Positions 8,652 through 19,068 of a stretch of DNA of 64,000 bases are shown here, in pieces (positions within the stretch are counted from its first letter, which is position 1; every line of letters starts with the position of its first letter). The position numbers and the translations under genes were made by a program. This DNA comes from Helicobacter pylori (GTDB lineage Bacteria; Campylobacterota; Campylobacteria; Campylobacterales; Helicobacteraceae). The notes below the pieces were generated by a model, which saw only the letters and a program-made list of their open reading frames with translations, did not search any database and had not been told where the DNA came from. The DNA is taken from contig NZ_CP011487.1 in assembly GCF_001653475.1 (NCBI RefSeq), positions 1,302,001 to 1,366,000 on the forward strand. The letters run 5' to 3'.

Positions 8652-9479
8652 CTATTCTACGATTTGATAGACATAAGAAAGGTTGGTGTGCTCTTTGGTT
8701 TGTAGGGCGTCCTCTTCTAAGAGATTTTGAATCTTTTCAAAGCTATATTGCAAATGGTTGTAAGCCACAATCACCACCTCATCGCCTTTTTGCAAAAAAT
8801 GCTCTTGTGCAAAGGGCATATAAGGGGTAGCCCCAATCGCAAAAATCATTTTAGTGGGGAAATTATGGCGCTCTAAAAAAGGTCTTATAGCCTCTAAAGA
8901 ATCGCTATCTTGTTGGTGGTTTAGTTGGTCTTTGATCCAGTCTAAAAGCTTTTGATAAAAAAACTCGTATTTGAGCAATTTGCTGTTTTCCCCATAAATG
9001 TGCCAAACATTATTGTATTTCAAAAAAGATGCGATAGAGAAATTGTTACACACCCCCCCATAAATAAACCTGTCAATGGGCAATTTCTGCCCCATGCCTT
9101 TAGAAGCTGGTGAAAAATTCTTTTTTTGGGAGAGTTTTGTGGCGTCTAAATTGCGCACAGAAGTGTCGTTAAACGCCATGAAAAAATTAGGCACAAGCTT
9201 GGTAACGAAATGTTTTTCATCGTATTTAACATCGCATTCTAAAGCGATTTCTGGCTCTGCTTGCACCCTTAAATTTGGATCATTAGGCAAAATAATCTTA
9301 TGGTTATCAATGCAACAACGCCCCAAATAGCAATTCTCATACGGGACATAAAAAGGGAATAACCCCTTAGGAGCGTCCTTTTCTTCGCTTTTCATGTTAA
9401 TAAAACTATGACTCTCGCCTGCTTGTTCCAAGTGCCCTGCAAAATTCCCCACCACACCAAAACCTAAAAACTCTTGCAT
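8652..9479 (-). CDS. Conserved hypothetical protein (HP0014-like, DUF5718 type)
   Basis: 275-residue soluble protein without signal or membrane segments. The strong ribosome site AGGAGG, 5 bases before the ATG, supports the start. The N-terminus GVVGNFAGHLEQAGE and the later EPEIALECDV resemble the fumarylacetoacetate-hydrolase fold, and I recall the family as DUF5718; both points are memory-based. Residues C50 and CC (55-56) in YENCYLGRCC could bind metal or be redox-active. Neighbours (comB, a PP-loop ATPase) give no clear functional hint. Confidence 0.75.
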   Translation of the reverse strand: MQEFLGFGVVGNFAGHLEQAGESHSFINMKSEEKDAPKGLFPFYVPYENCYLGRCCIDNHKIILPNDPNLRVQAEPEIALECDVKYDEKHFVTKLVPNFFMAFNDTSVRNLDATKLSQKKNFSPASKGMGQKLPIDRFIYGGVCNNFSIASFLKYNNVWHIYGENSKLLKYEFFYQKLLDWIKDQLNHQQDSDSLEAIRPFLERHNFPTKMIFAIGATPYMPFAQEHFLQKGDEVVIVAYNHLQYSFEKIQNLLEEDALQTKEHTNLSYVYQIVE

Positions 9480-9570
9480 GCAAACCTCCTAAAAAACAGC
9501 CTAACGCTGGTTAGAGCTTTTTTCATTATAGCATAAAAGAAAACCCCTAAAACCCTCAAAAAACTCCCTT

Positions 9571-10623
9571 TCAAGCGAACAAATACTCTCTGGCACTCTC
9601 TTTATCCAAAGGGTAAAGCTCGCGCTTTTCATTCCCTATTTGAATGAGGTAAGCTTGATTTTTTAAAGTCTTAGCATAGCCCAAAGCGATACGGCCGGCC
9701 AATTCTCTATCTTCTTTGCTGGCGTTTTTATCCACTAAACTCAAAGGGCCTTTACAGCTCAGTAATTCAATCTTATCCATTAAGGGGTGTTGAATGTCTA
9801 ATTTATGGTTTTCTTCTTCATTCCTTGCCACCACCAAACGAGCGTTATTGGGTAAGACAAAATAACGCCCGTTTTTGACAATCACGCTGTCTTCAAACAC
9901 CATTTCTCTGTATTCTTTCAAATTCTTAATCTTATTACTCACTTGAATGTCCGTAAGCAAACACCCCCCACCTGGCTTTTCATAATATTTCAAGCCGTAA
10001 TCTTTGATCATTTGCAATTGCCTGCTCCGCCCCCTGCCGCTCACATCTAAAAGTTTTTCTCTATCAACCCAGCCCTTTTTTTCCATAAAAGTAGGCTCTA
10101 AGAGTTTAGCGCTCATGGGTCTTAAGAGCAATTCATCTAAAAATTGCGGTTTTTTAGCGCTTGCTTGCGTTCTGTCTAAAACGGGATCAAAACGCGCCTC
10201 TTCGCCCACTTCTCTGACTAATTTCCTCACCTGATTTAGCGCTTCTTTCCTTTGGGATTTAGGGCGTTGCCCCAACACTTCCCCGCTCAAAACAAAATCC
10301 GCGTTCAATTCAAGCATTTTATAAAAAGCGTTCCTGAACATATTGGCATGGCAATCAATGCAAGGGTTGAAATATTTCCCATAGCCGTATTTGGGCTTGA
10401 ACAACACATCGTTAAAAAACTGCTCTCTAATATCGCACACCAAGAGCTTAGCCCCGATTTGCGCGGTGGCGTTTTCAAAATACTCTCTTTTATCTTTATT
10501 CCCCCCAAACCCTATATTGAAGTGTAAAGCGGTTACTTCAATGCCCTGATCAATGAGTAATTTCATAGACAACAAACTATCCAAACCCCCACTAAATAAG
10601 GCTAAAGCTTTTATTGGTTTCAT
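9571..10623 (-). CDS. PP-loop ATPase related to MnmA/ThiI tRNA-thiolation enzymes
   Basis: 350-residue protein with the PP-loop SGGLDS at residues 10-15, which activates a substrate with ATP. A PCIDCH cysteine pair (near residue 88) could carry a persulfide or metal, and GGGCLLTD near 220 supplies another cysteine. These point to a tRNA-sulfur-transfer enzyme of the ThiI/MnmA superfamily; genuine mnmA is a separate H. pylori gene, so the target base is unknown. Databases have labelled such proteins argininosuccinate synthase-like because of the shared fold. Its ATG overlaps the dnaG stop by 4 bases, so it is probably co-translated with dnaG (HP0013). Confidence 0.8.
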   Translation of the reverse strand: MKPIKALALFSGGLDSLLSMKLLIDQGIEVTALHFNIGFGGNKDKREYFENATAQIGAKLLVCDIREQFFNDVLFKPKYGYGKYFNPCIDCHANMFRNAFYKMLELNADFVLSGEVLGQRPKSQRKEALNQVRKLVREVGEEARFDPVLDRTQASAKKPQFLDELLLRPMSAKLLEPTFMEKKGWVDREKLLDVSGRGRSRQLQMIKDYGLKYYEKPGGGCLLTDIQVSNKIKNLKEYREMVFEDSVIVKNGRYFVLPNNARLVVARNEEENHKLDIQHPLMDKIELLSCKGPLSLVDKNASKEDRELAGRIALGYAKTLKNQAYLIQIGNEKRELYPLDKESAREYLFA

Positions 10624-12299
10624 ATGGCGACTAATTCTCCTTGTTTTAATTTCATAATGGCCTGGCGAGCCTTTTTTAAAAAGATCATTTTTTCGCTAAA
10701 AGGGAGCGAGCTTTTAGGGATTTCTTTGAGTTGGCGCTCAAAATAGCGCAAAATCAACAAACGCAATTCCTTTTCAAAACCCCCTTTTTTTAGGGGCAAA
10801 TCCGCATCTAATAATAACGCAACTAATTTAGGGTCGTCCAATTTTTCTTGACACAAAGCGTCAAATTCTTGTTTTTTATGCAAGAATACCCCACTATGGA
10901 TATAACCCACCGCTAAATCCAACAAGCTTCTGTCTTCTAAAAGATAGCGGATCACTAATTTTTCTAAAAATTCCAAACTGAGTGCGTTAGAAGCATTAAC
11001 AAACTTTTGAGCATGATTGGGTTTTTCTGTTTTGGGGTAAAAAGGCTGAAAAGAGGCTGGCTCTCTAATCCCTAAAACATGCAAAGGTGCTTGCAAAAGC
11101 GTAGCGATTAAGGGCTTGTATTCGCTTTGTAAAAGCAAGGAAAAGTTTTTTAAAAACCCTAACATTTCTTTAAGGGCCTTATCTTTTTCTAAAGGATCGT
11201 CTAAAAGATAAGAACCCGCCATATGCCTTAAAACAAATTCAATAAAAGCCATGGGGCGCGATAGCCAATTTTTTAAGGTTTCAATCTGATTATTAGCGAT
11301 CATATCCGCTGGATCCAGGTTGTTTTCAAACAGGATCACCCCCCCTTTCCTTTGCTCTTTAGCCAACATCAAGCTCGCTTTATAAGCCGCGTTTCGCCCT
11401 GCTTTATCCCCATCATAGCTTAAGAGAATTTCTGGCTCGCCTTTTTTAAGCAAGGGCAAATGCGATGGCGTTAAAGCTGTCCCAAGCGTGGCTATGGCGT
11501 TTTTAAAACCCGCTTGGTGCAATAAAATCACATCCAAATACCCCTCTGTTACAATGACTTGCTTTTGTTTGTAGATGTGTTCTTTAGCCAAATGATAGCC
11601 ATAGAGCAAACTGGATTTATCAAAAAGCTTGTTTTGGGGCGAATTGATATACTTAGCCATTTTTTCTTTTAAGGTGCGCCCTCCAAAGCCCACCACTTGA
11701 GCACTAGGGCTATAAATAGGGAACATGATGCGATCCAAAAAACGCAAATAGGTTTTATCCTTTTTATCGCTCTTGCCCAGCACGCCTAATTCAATGAGCT
11801 TATCCTTATTCAAGCCTTTATTTTCAATGCTATAAGCAATTCTATTCGTGCATAAGCCTAATTTAAACGCTCTTATACTCTCTATGCTAAGCCCTCTTTC
11901 TTGCAAATAATTCAAAAAAAACGGGGCGTTAAAAAGCTCTTCTTGATACAACGAGCTCACCATTTCTAAAAGGTGGTAGTCTTCTTTGTGATCGTAATAA
12001 GCGCCTTTGTCATACTCTAAAGCCACATTGAATCGGCGGGCTAATTTCTCAAGTGCTTCCACAAACGAAAGCTTTTCAAACTCCATCACAAATTTAATGC
12101 TATCCCCGCTCGCCCCACACCCAAAGCAATGGTAAAACCCTTTAACTTGATTGACGCTAAAACTCGCGCTCCTTTCTTCATGAAAAGGGCAACAAGCCAT
12201 GTAATTAGAACCTGATTTCCTCAAATCCACATAGGAGCTAATGACTTCTACAATATCTATCGTTTGTAAAAGGCGATCAATGGAACTTTTAAGAATCAT
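10620..12299 (-). CDS. dnaG: DNA primase DnaG
   Basis: Makes RNA primers at replication forks. 559 residues. N-terminal CHC2 zinc finger with ligands C37, H40, C58 and C61 (CCPFH ... YHCFGCG). Central RNA-polymerase core with TOPRIM motifs VTEGYLDV near residue 250 and LLSYDGDKAG near 300. The C-terminal helicase-binding region is shorter and divergent, as in other Epsilonproteobacteria. Upstream gene of a two-gene unit with the PP-loop ATPase (HP0012). Confidence 0.96.
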   Translation of the reverse strand: MILKSSIDRLLQTIDIVEVISSYVDLRKSGSNYMACCPFHEERSASFSVNQVKGFYHCFGCGASGDSIKFVMEFEKLSFVEALEKLARRFNVALEYDKGAYYDHKEDYHLLEMVSSLYQEELFNAPFFLNYLQERGLSIESIRAFKLGLCTNRIAYSIENKGLNKDKLIELGVLGKSDKKDKTYLRFLDRIMFPIYSPSAQVVGFGGRTLKEKMAKYINSPQNKLFDKSSLLYGYHLAKEHIYKQKQVIVTEGYLDVILLHQAGFKNAIATLGTALTPSHLPLLKKGEPEILLSYDGDKAGRNAAYKASLMLAKEQRKGGVILFENNLDPADMIANNQIETLKNWLSRPMAFIEFVLRHMAGSYLLDDPLEKDKALKEMLGFLKNFSLLLQSEYKPLIATLLQAPLHVLGIREPASFQPFYPKTEKPNHAQKFVNASNALSLEFLEKLVIRYLLEDRSLLDLAVGYIHSGVFLHKKQEFDALCQEKLDDPKLVALLLDADLPLKKGGFEKELRLLILRYFERQLKEIPKSSLPFSEKMIFLKKARQAIMKLKQGELVAI

Positions 12300-12488
12300 T
12301 TTTTGCTTTCTTTATCTTGCTTTTTTATTTTAAGCTGTTTGAATGAATTATACTCAATAAATAAAATCTTAAAAGAGATTTGTTGATAACGCTCTCTTTT
12401 CTAATACTTATATTTTTAAACTAATGAAACTTTATACAAATAGACTTAATAATCCTTATAATTATATTATTAGCTTTGTTTTTATGGC

Positions 12489-12517
12489 TTGACTTATCCC
12501 TAAAAATGCGCTATAGT
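12489..12517 (+). promoter_or_regulatory. groES-groEL sigma80 promoter
   Basis: Near-consensus promoter: TTGACT at 12489-12494, a 17-base spacer, and TATAGT at 12512-12517. The groES ATG is at 12583 with the ribosome site TAGGAGAA just before it. A recognisable -35 is unusual in H. pylori. Confidence 0.85.
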
Positions 12518-12522
12518 TATGT

Positions 12523-12541
12523 CGCTTAAGAATACTAAGCG
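12523..12541 (+). promoter_or_regulatory. Inverted repeat over the groES transcription start, candidate HrcA operator
   Basis: CGCTTA (12523-12528) and TAAGCG (12536-12541) are perfect inverted arms around a 7-base spacer, just downstream of the -10. H. pylori groESL is known to be repressed by HrcA together with HspR; this resembles a short, diverged CIRCE element. Assignment to HrcA rather than HspR is inference. Confidence 0.6.
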
Positions 12542-12582
12542 CTAAATTTCTATTTTATTTATCAAAACTTAGGAGAACTAAT

Positions 12583-12939
12583 ATGAAGTTTCAGCCACTA
12601 GGAGAAAGGGTCTTAGTAGAAAGACTTGAAGAAGAGAACAAAACCAGTTCAGGCATCATCATCCCTGATAACGCTAAAGAAAAGCCTTTAATGGGCGTAG
12701 TCAAAGCGGTTAGCCATAAAATCAGTGAGGGTTGCAAATGCGTTAAAGAAGGCGATGTGATCGCTTTTGGCAAATACAAAGGTGCAGAAATCGTTTTAGA
12801 CGGCACTGAATACATGGTGCTAGAACTAGAAGACATTCTAGGCATTGTGGGCTCAGGCTCTTGTTGTCATACAAATAGTCATGACCATAAACATGCTAAA
12901 GAGCATGAATCTTGCTGTCATGATCACAAAAAACACTAA
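12583..12939 (+). CDS. groES: Co-chaperonin GroES (HspA) with metal-binding C-terminal tail
   Basis: 118 residues: a normal GroES body (residues 1-90) followed by a Cys/His-rich extension (residues 91-118; [10 protein letters not shown] ... [10 protein letters not shown]) found in H. pylori and its close relatives. The tail binds nickel (and bismuth) and links the chaperonin to urease/hydrogenase nickel supply, established for HP0011. The mobile-loop region and GEC-like CKCVKEGD segment are intact. First gene of the groESL operon, 24 bases before groEL. Confidence 0.97.
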   Translation: MKFQPLGERVLVERLEEENKTSSGIIIPDNAKEKPLMGVVKAVSHKISEGCKCVKEGDVIAFGKYKGAEIVLDGTEYMVLELEDILGIVGSGSCCHTNSHDHKHAKEHESCCHDHKKH

Positions 12940-12954
12940 AAACATCATTATTAA

Positions 12955-14603
<1,649 letters not shown>

Positions 14604-14604
<1 letters not shown>

Positions 14605-14652
14605 GCCCCCTTTGCTTTTCTTAATAAAAGCTCTCTTTTTGGGGGGCTTTTT
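14604..14652 (+). terminator. groESL terminator
   Basis: GCCCCC (14605-14610) pairs with GGGGGC (14642-14647), with an inner GCTTTT/AAAAGC stem, and is followed by TTTTTATTT. It starts directly after the groEL stop codon. Confidence 0.8.
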
Positions 14653-14760
14653 ATTTACCAAAACCGCTCATTTTAAAAATAAAACGCACAACAAAAAGAC
14701 AAAACCTAATTTTAACCCCCCTTTTAATATTAAAAAATGTTTCCAAAACACCAAAAAACC

Positions 14761-14774
14761 TTTTTTTTTTTTTT
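14761..14774 (+). repeat. T14 homopolymer upstream of the hopZ promoter
   Basis: Fourteen uninterrupted T residues ending about 47 bases before the hopZ -10 box. Such a tract changes length by slippage, and by analogy with sabA could tune transcription by altering upstream spacing. Confidence 0.9.
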
Positions 14775-14818
14775 GAAACAACAAAACGCTAAATTAGTGC
14801 AAAAATCTTATCAATTCA

Positions 14819-14827
14819 TGCTATATT
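14819..14827 (+). promoter_or_regulatory. hopZ promoter (extended -10)
   Basis: TGCTATATT, an extended -10 element, 80 bases before the hopZ ATG, with AT-rich DNA and the T14 tract upstream. No clear -35. Confidence 0.6.
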
Positions 14828-14907
14828 AACGAAATCTTGTGATAGGTGATAGGATTTCGCTCTTTTACGGAACTCACCTGACTATTTTAATTTCAAGGAA
14901 AATATTT

Positions 14908-17008
14908 ATGAAAAAAACCCTTTTAACTCTCTCTCTCTCTCGCTTCATCGCTTTTAAACGCTGAAGACAACGGCTTTTTTATAAGCGCCGGCTATCAAAT
15001 CGGTGAAGCCACTCAAATGGTGAAAAACACCGGCGAATTGAAAAGACTTTCAGACACTTATGAAAATTTGAGCAATCTTTTAAACAATTTTAACAATCTC
15101 AATCAGGCGGTAACGAATGCGAGCAACCCTTCAGAAATCAATGCTGCGATCGATAATTTAAAAGCAAACACGCAGGGTTTGATTGGCAAAAAAGACAATT
15201 CTCCGGCGTATCAAGCGGTGTATTTGGCGCTCAATGCGACGGTGGGGCTGTGGAATGTCATCGGCTATGCGATCATGTGCGGGAATGGGAACGGCACAGG
15301 GAGTGGGCCTGGCAGCGTGGTCTTTAATAACCAACCAGGAAGCGGAACAACGAGCATTACTTGCAACCGCTTTGAAGCGACTGGTCCTGGTAAATCCATG
15401 TCTATTGATGAATTCAAGAAACTCAATAAAGCCTATCAAGCTATCCAACAAGCTTTAAAAGAACAAAAGGGGTTTCCTGTTTTAGACCAAAACGGCACAG
15501 GAATAACCGTAAGGTACACATATGAATGCAAACAAACAGCAGCAAATATCAACGGCGGTGTGAATAAATTCTGCAATGAAAATGGTAGCAGTAGTAGCAA
15601 CCACCCAAAAACACAAACACAAACACAAAGCTTTACATTCACCGTTAACGCTCAAAATCTTTTAGCTCAAGCAGCAGATATCATGAATGTCCTTAACACG
15701 CAATGCCCTTTAGTGCGATCTACGCATGATGAAAACGCTCCGGGTAATGGTAGCCCATGGCATATCAATAAAAGTGGGAATGCGTGCCAAATCTTTAGCG
15801 CTGAGTTTAGTGCCGTTACTAGCATGATCAAAAACGCCCAAGAAATCGTAACGCAAGCTCAAAGCCTTAACACTAACCAGCAAAACAATCAAAATGCGCC
15901 ACAAGATTTCAATCCTTACATCTCTTCTAATAGGGCTTTCGCTCAAAACATGCTCAATCACGCGCAAGCGCAAGCCAAGATGCTCAGTCTGGCCAATCAA
16001 ATGAAAAATGATCTTGCCACTATCCCAAAACATTTTATCACAGATTACTTGGCAGCTTGCAGAAATGGGGGTGGAACATTACCTGATCAAGGGGTTACTT
16101 CTAACACTTGGGGAGCCGGTTGCGCCTATGTGGAAGAAACCATAACTGCTCTAAACAACAGCCTTGCGCATTTTGGCACTCAAGCCGAGCAAATAAAGCA
16201 ATCTGAGTTGCTTGCACGCACTATACTTGATTTTAGAGGCAGCCTTAGCAATTTAAACAACACTTATAACAGCATCACCACGACCGCTTCAAACACGCCT
16301 AATTCCCCATTCCTTAAAAATTTGATAAGCCAATCCACTAACCCTAATAACCCCGAGGGTTTAAAGACCGTTTATCAACTCAACCAAAGCGCTTATTCAC
16401 AATTATTAAACGCCACGCAAGAATTAGGGCATAATCCTTTCAGACGCATTGGATTAATCAGCTCTCAAACCAACAACGGTGCGATGAATGGGATCGGTGT
16501 GCAAATAGGGTATAAACAATTTTTTGGTGAAAAGAAACGATGGGGGGCTAGATATTACGGCTTTTTTGATTACAACCATGCTTATATCAAATCCAGCTTT
16601 TTCAATTCAGCCTCTGATGTGTTCACTTATGGGGTAGGAACAGATGTCCTCTATAACTTTATCAATGATAAAGCCACCAAAAACAGCAAGATTTCTTTTG
16701 GGGTGTTTGGGGGTATCGCCTTAGCCGGCACTTCGTGGCTTAATTCTCAATATGTGAATTTAGCGACATTCAATAATTTCTATAGCGCTAAAATGAATGT
16801 GGCGAATTTCCAATTCTTATTCAACTTGGGCTTGAGAATGAACCTCGCTAGGAATAAGAAAAAAGCAAGCGATCATGCGGCTCAGCATGGCGTGGAATTA
16901 GGTGTGAAGATTCCCACGATCAACACAAATTACTATTCTTTGCTAGGCACTCAACTCCAATACCGCAGGCTTTATAGCGTGTATCTCAACTATGTGTTTG
17001 CGTATTGA
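14908..17008 (+). CDS. hopZ: Outer-membrane adhesin HopZ, phase-OFF by a CT-repeat frameshift
   Basis: Hop-family outer-membrane protein implicated in adherence. The ATG (14908) is followed by a signal sequence that contains (CT)7; in this frame translation ends after 18 codons (TGA at 14962-14964). The rest of the protein is open in the next frame from the repeat to 17008. Adding one CT, or removing two, restores a 700-residue protein whose signal peptide ends near LLNA before EDNGFFISAGYQIG, the classic Hop mature N-terminus. The body is Asn/Gln-rich with paired cysteines, and the C-terminus is a beta-barrel ending in the aromatic NYVFAY. A restart at the internal ATG 15017 would lack a signal and not be exported. 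Strong Hop match; HP0009 in 26695. Confidence 0.93.
14927..14940 (+). repeat. (CT)7 phase-variation repeat in the hopZ signal sequence
   Basis: Seven CT units between codons 6 and 12 of hopZ. Frame arithmetic: the downstream frame is one base ahead, so 5, 8 or 11 units are ON and 7 is OFF. Confidence 0.95.
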
Positions 17009-17016
17009 GCTTTTGT

Positions 17017-17044
17017 GAAACTCCCTTTTTAAGGGATTTCTTTT
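17017..17044 (+). terminator. hopZ terminator
   Basis: GAAACTCCCTT and AAGGGATTTC form a hairpin (one bulged C, TTT loop) followed by TTTT, eight bases after the hopZ stop. Confidence 0.75.
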
Positions 17045-17076
17045 AAAGCCTTTCTTTTTTAAAGCCTTTCTTTTTT
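17045..17076 (+). repeat. Two tandem 16-bp units
   Basis: AAAGCCTTTCTTTTTT occurs twice in direct succession (17045-17060, 17061-17076) downstream of the hopZ terminator. It is probably slippage-derived; no function is visible. Confidence 0.8.
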
Positions 17077-17646
17077 TAAACTCTCTTTTTGGGGGGTTTG
17101 ATCTTTTTCTTTTTGCTGATCCCCACTACTTTCGCTTTTTAATCTTTAAGTTTTTATTTTTGTGTGGGTTTTGATGCAAAATCCTTTTTAGCATTTTTTA
17201 TATTAGCTAGTGAGAAGCTTGACACTAAGTTAAGCGATAATCTTTTAAAAAAAGCACTTTTTTGGGGTGATTTTAGTTGTGAGTGTAGGGGAGAGAATGG
17301 TTTCAAAGCAATTCCTATCCCTTTAAGAAAATAAAATAAAACTTAAGAAAATGCGTTTTACAACAAAATAAGATCTAAAACAATAAAACAAAATACCATT
17401 TTTTAAAAATGAAATTTTTTAAACAAAAAAGCATTAAATCCCAATAATATTTGTTAGATCTTGATAGAAACAGAGCTTTTTTAAGACCCCAAAAACAATA
17501 CTAACCAACAACAAGAACGCATGGCGTCTGTTGTGATCCTTATAGCATTAAGCGCAACCAAGTTTTTTATTCAAGCAAAAGCTGTTACCCATGCCGTTTT
17601 AAGAGCGTGTCATTTCTATGAAAACCGCAATATTTTTCAATTATTC
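17077..17646. other. Long non-coding gap between hopZ and the tRNA cluster
   Basis: About 570 bases with no open frame of gene-like content on either strand. It is AT-rich with scattered poly-A/T runs and stops in all frames. In 26695 small hypothetical genes (HP0007/0008) are listed near here, but I see no start, ribosome site or conserved peptide to support one. Confidence 0.6.
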
Positions 17647-17675
17647 TTGACAAGCGTTAAAAAAAATTGTATCAT
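17647..17675 (+). promoter_or_regulatory. Promoter of the tRNA cluster
   Basis: TTGACA at 17647-17652, a 17-base spacer, TATCAT at 17670-17675; tRNA-Lys begins 16 bases further. One of the best sigma80 matches in the window, as expected for stable RNA. Confidence 0.85.
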
Positions 17676-17690
17676 TATCTTTTTTTGTGA

Positions 17691-17766
<76 letters not shown>

Positions 17767-17776
17767 TGAGCATCGT

Positions 17777-17851
17777 GGCTCCTTCATCTAGTGGTTAGGA
17801 TACCACCCTTTCACGGTGGTTACAGGGGTTCAAATCCCCTAGGAGTCACCA
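17777..17851 (+). tRNA. tRNA-Glu (TTC), copy 1
   Basis: 75 nt with encoded CCA. Acceptor GGCTCCT pairs with AGGAGTC (one G-U), the anticodon loop CTTTCAC gives TTC, and the T-stem GGGG/CCCC is strong. Confidence 0.97.
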
Positions 17852-17892
17852 CTCTTTTATACGGGTTTAGTTGGATTTTATCTCAATATTTT

Positions 17893-17968
17893 GGTCGCTT
17901 AGCTCAGTTGGTAGAGCGCTACCCTTACAAGGTAGATGTCATAAGTTCGAGTCTTATAGCGACCACCA
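17893..17968 (+). tRNA. tRNA-Val (TAC)
   Basis: 76 nt with encoded CCA. Acceptor GGTCGCT pairs with AGCGACC, and the anticodon loop CTTACAA gives TAC. Confidence 0.97.
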
Positions 17969-18008
17969 TGACTAAAGCATGCATTTTTAGGCTATGGAGT
18001 TTGGATAG

Positions 18009-18085
18009 GGAGCGGTAGTTCAGCTGGTTAGAATATCTGCCTGTCACGCAGGGGGTCGCGGGTTCGAGTCCCGTCCGCTCCGCCA
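18009..18085 (+). tRNA. tRNA-Asp (GTC)
   Basis: 77 nt with encoded CCA. Acceptor GGAGCGG pairs with CCGCTCC, the anticodon loop CTGTCAC gives GTC, discriminator G as expected for Asp. Confidence 0.97.
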
Positions 18086-18125
18086 CCAAGCGCTTTTTAA
18101 ATCATTTCCTACGCTTTATTTCCAA

Positions 18126-18131
18126 TATAAT
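18126..18131 (+). promoter_or_regulatory. -10 box for the second tRNA-Glu
   Basis: TATAAT 17 bases before the tRNA, suggesting that this last tRNA can be transcribed independently of the four upstream ones. Confidence 0.55.
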
Positions 18132-18148
18132 AGTCAATCGTTAAAAAT

Positions 18149-18224
18149 GACCCTTTCATCTAGTGGCCAAGGATACCACCCTTTCACGGTGGAAACGGAA
18201 GTTCAAATCTTTCAAGGGTCGCCA
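18149..18224 (+). tRNA. tRNA-Glu (TTC), copy 2, diverged
   Basis: 76 nt with encoded CCA. The anticodon arm is identical to copy 1, but acceptor (GACCCTT/AAGGGTC), T-arm (GGAAG/CTTTC with a G-U) and discriminator (G rather than A) differ. H. pylori is known to have two tRNA-Glu isoacceptors, both charged by GluRS1. It still fits a functional cloverleaf. Confidence 0.9.
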
Positions 18225-18237
18225 CAAAAATTCCAAA

Positions 18238-19068
18238 CTACACCCATAAATTATCTAAAAGCCTGGTTTTACCCACACGAGCCGCCACTAAAACCAGCGT
18301 GTTAGTTGGCTCTATGATTGTTAAAGGCTCTAGCTTGTGGTTACAAAATTCCAAATAATCCACTTCCAAGGTTTCTAAAATTTCAAGCCCTAGTTTTTTA
18401 AGTTTTTCGCACGCTTTTTCGCCCTTATCCACGGCCTGCTTGATATTTTCTAGAGCTTTTGGAATGGCTAGGGCTTGTTTTCTTTGTGTTGCATCCAAAT
18501 ACACATTCCTAGAGCTTAAAGCCAGATTATCGCTATCGCGCACGATCTCGCATGGCACTATTTCAATGTCTAAAAGCAAATCTTTGACTAAATGCTGGAT
18601 GATTAAAAGCTGTTGGGCGTCCTTTTTGCCAAAATACGCTCTAGTGGGATGAACAAGATGGAACAATCTTAACACGATCTGAACAACCCCATCAAAATGC
18701 CCCTTACGCATTGCTCCCTCTAAAGAGCGGGATAAAAATATAGGGGCGCAGAGTTTTAGGCGTTGCTTGGCTTCATAGGGATACATTTCGCTCATTTTAG
18801 GCGCAAACACTGCGCTAACGCCTGATCCTTCACACAAAGCCAAATCCTTTTCTAAAGGGCGCGGGTAAGCGCTAAAATCTTCGTTAGCCCCAAATTGCGT
18901 GGGATTGACAAAAACGCTTACAATCGTGTGGGAATTTTCTTTCAAACTCCTTTCTATCAAGCTTTGATGCCCTTTGTGTAAAGCCCCCATAGTCGGCACA
19001 AACCCCACGCTTTCTTTCAAATTTTTACGATACTCTCTTAAAGCAGCAATCGTTTCTAACACTCGCAT
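18238..19068 (-). CDS. panC: Pantothenate synthetase PanC
   Basis: Joins pantoate and beta-alanine with ATP to make pantothenate. 276 residues, the usual size. The HxGH-type nucleotide motif is [11 protein letters not shown] (residues 27-37), and SSRNVYL near residue 177 corresponds to the KMSKS-like loop. Its ATG directly follows the pyrF stop (TAAATG), so the two are co-translated. HP0006 by order. Confidence 0.95.
   Translation of the reverse strand: MRVLETIAALREYRKNLKESVGFVPTMGALHKGHQSLIERSLKENSHTIVSVFVNPTQFGANEDFSAYPRPLEKDLALCEGSGVSAVFAPKMSEMYPYEAKQRLKLCAPIFLSRSLEGAMRKGHFDGVVQIVLRLFHLVHPTRAYFGKKDAQQLLIIQHLVKDLLLDIEIVPCEIVRDSDNLALSSRNVYLDATQRKQALAIPKALENIKQAVDKGEKACEKLKKLGLEILETLEVDYLEFCNHKLEPLTIIEPTNTLVLVAARVGKTRLLDNLWV

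Noticed and set aside
15183..15458. Second frame ORF inside hopZ with Arg/Cys-rich product
   Set aside because: Out-of-frame shadow; the Hop frame has the adhesin features and C-terminal barrel.
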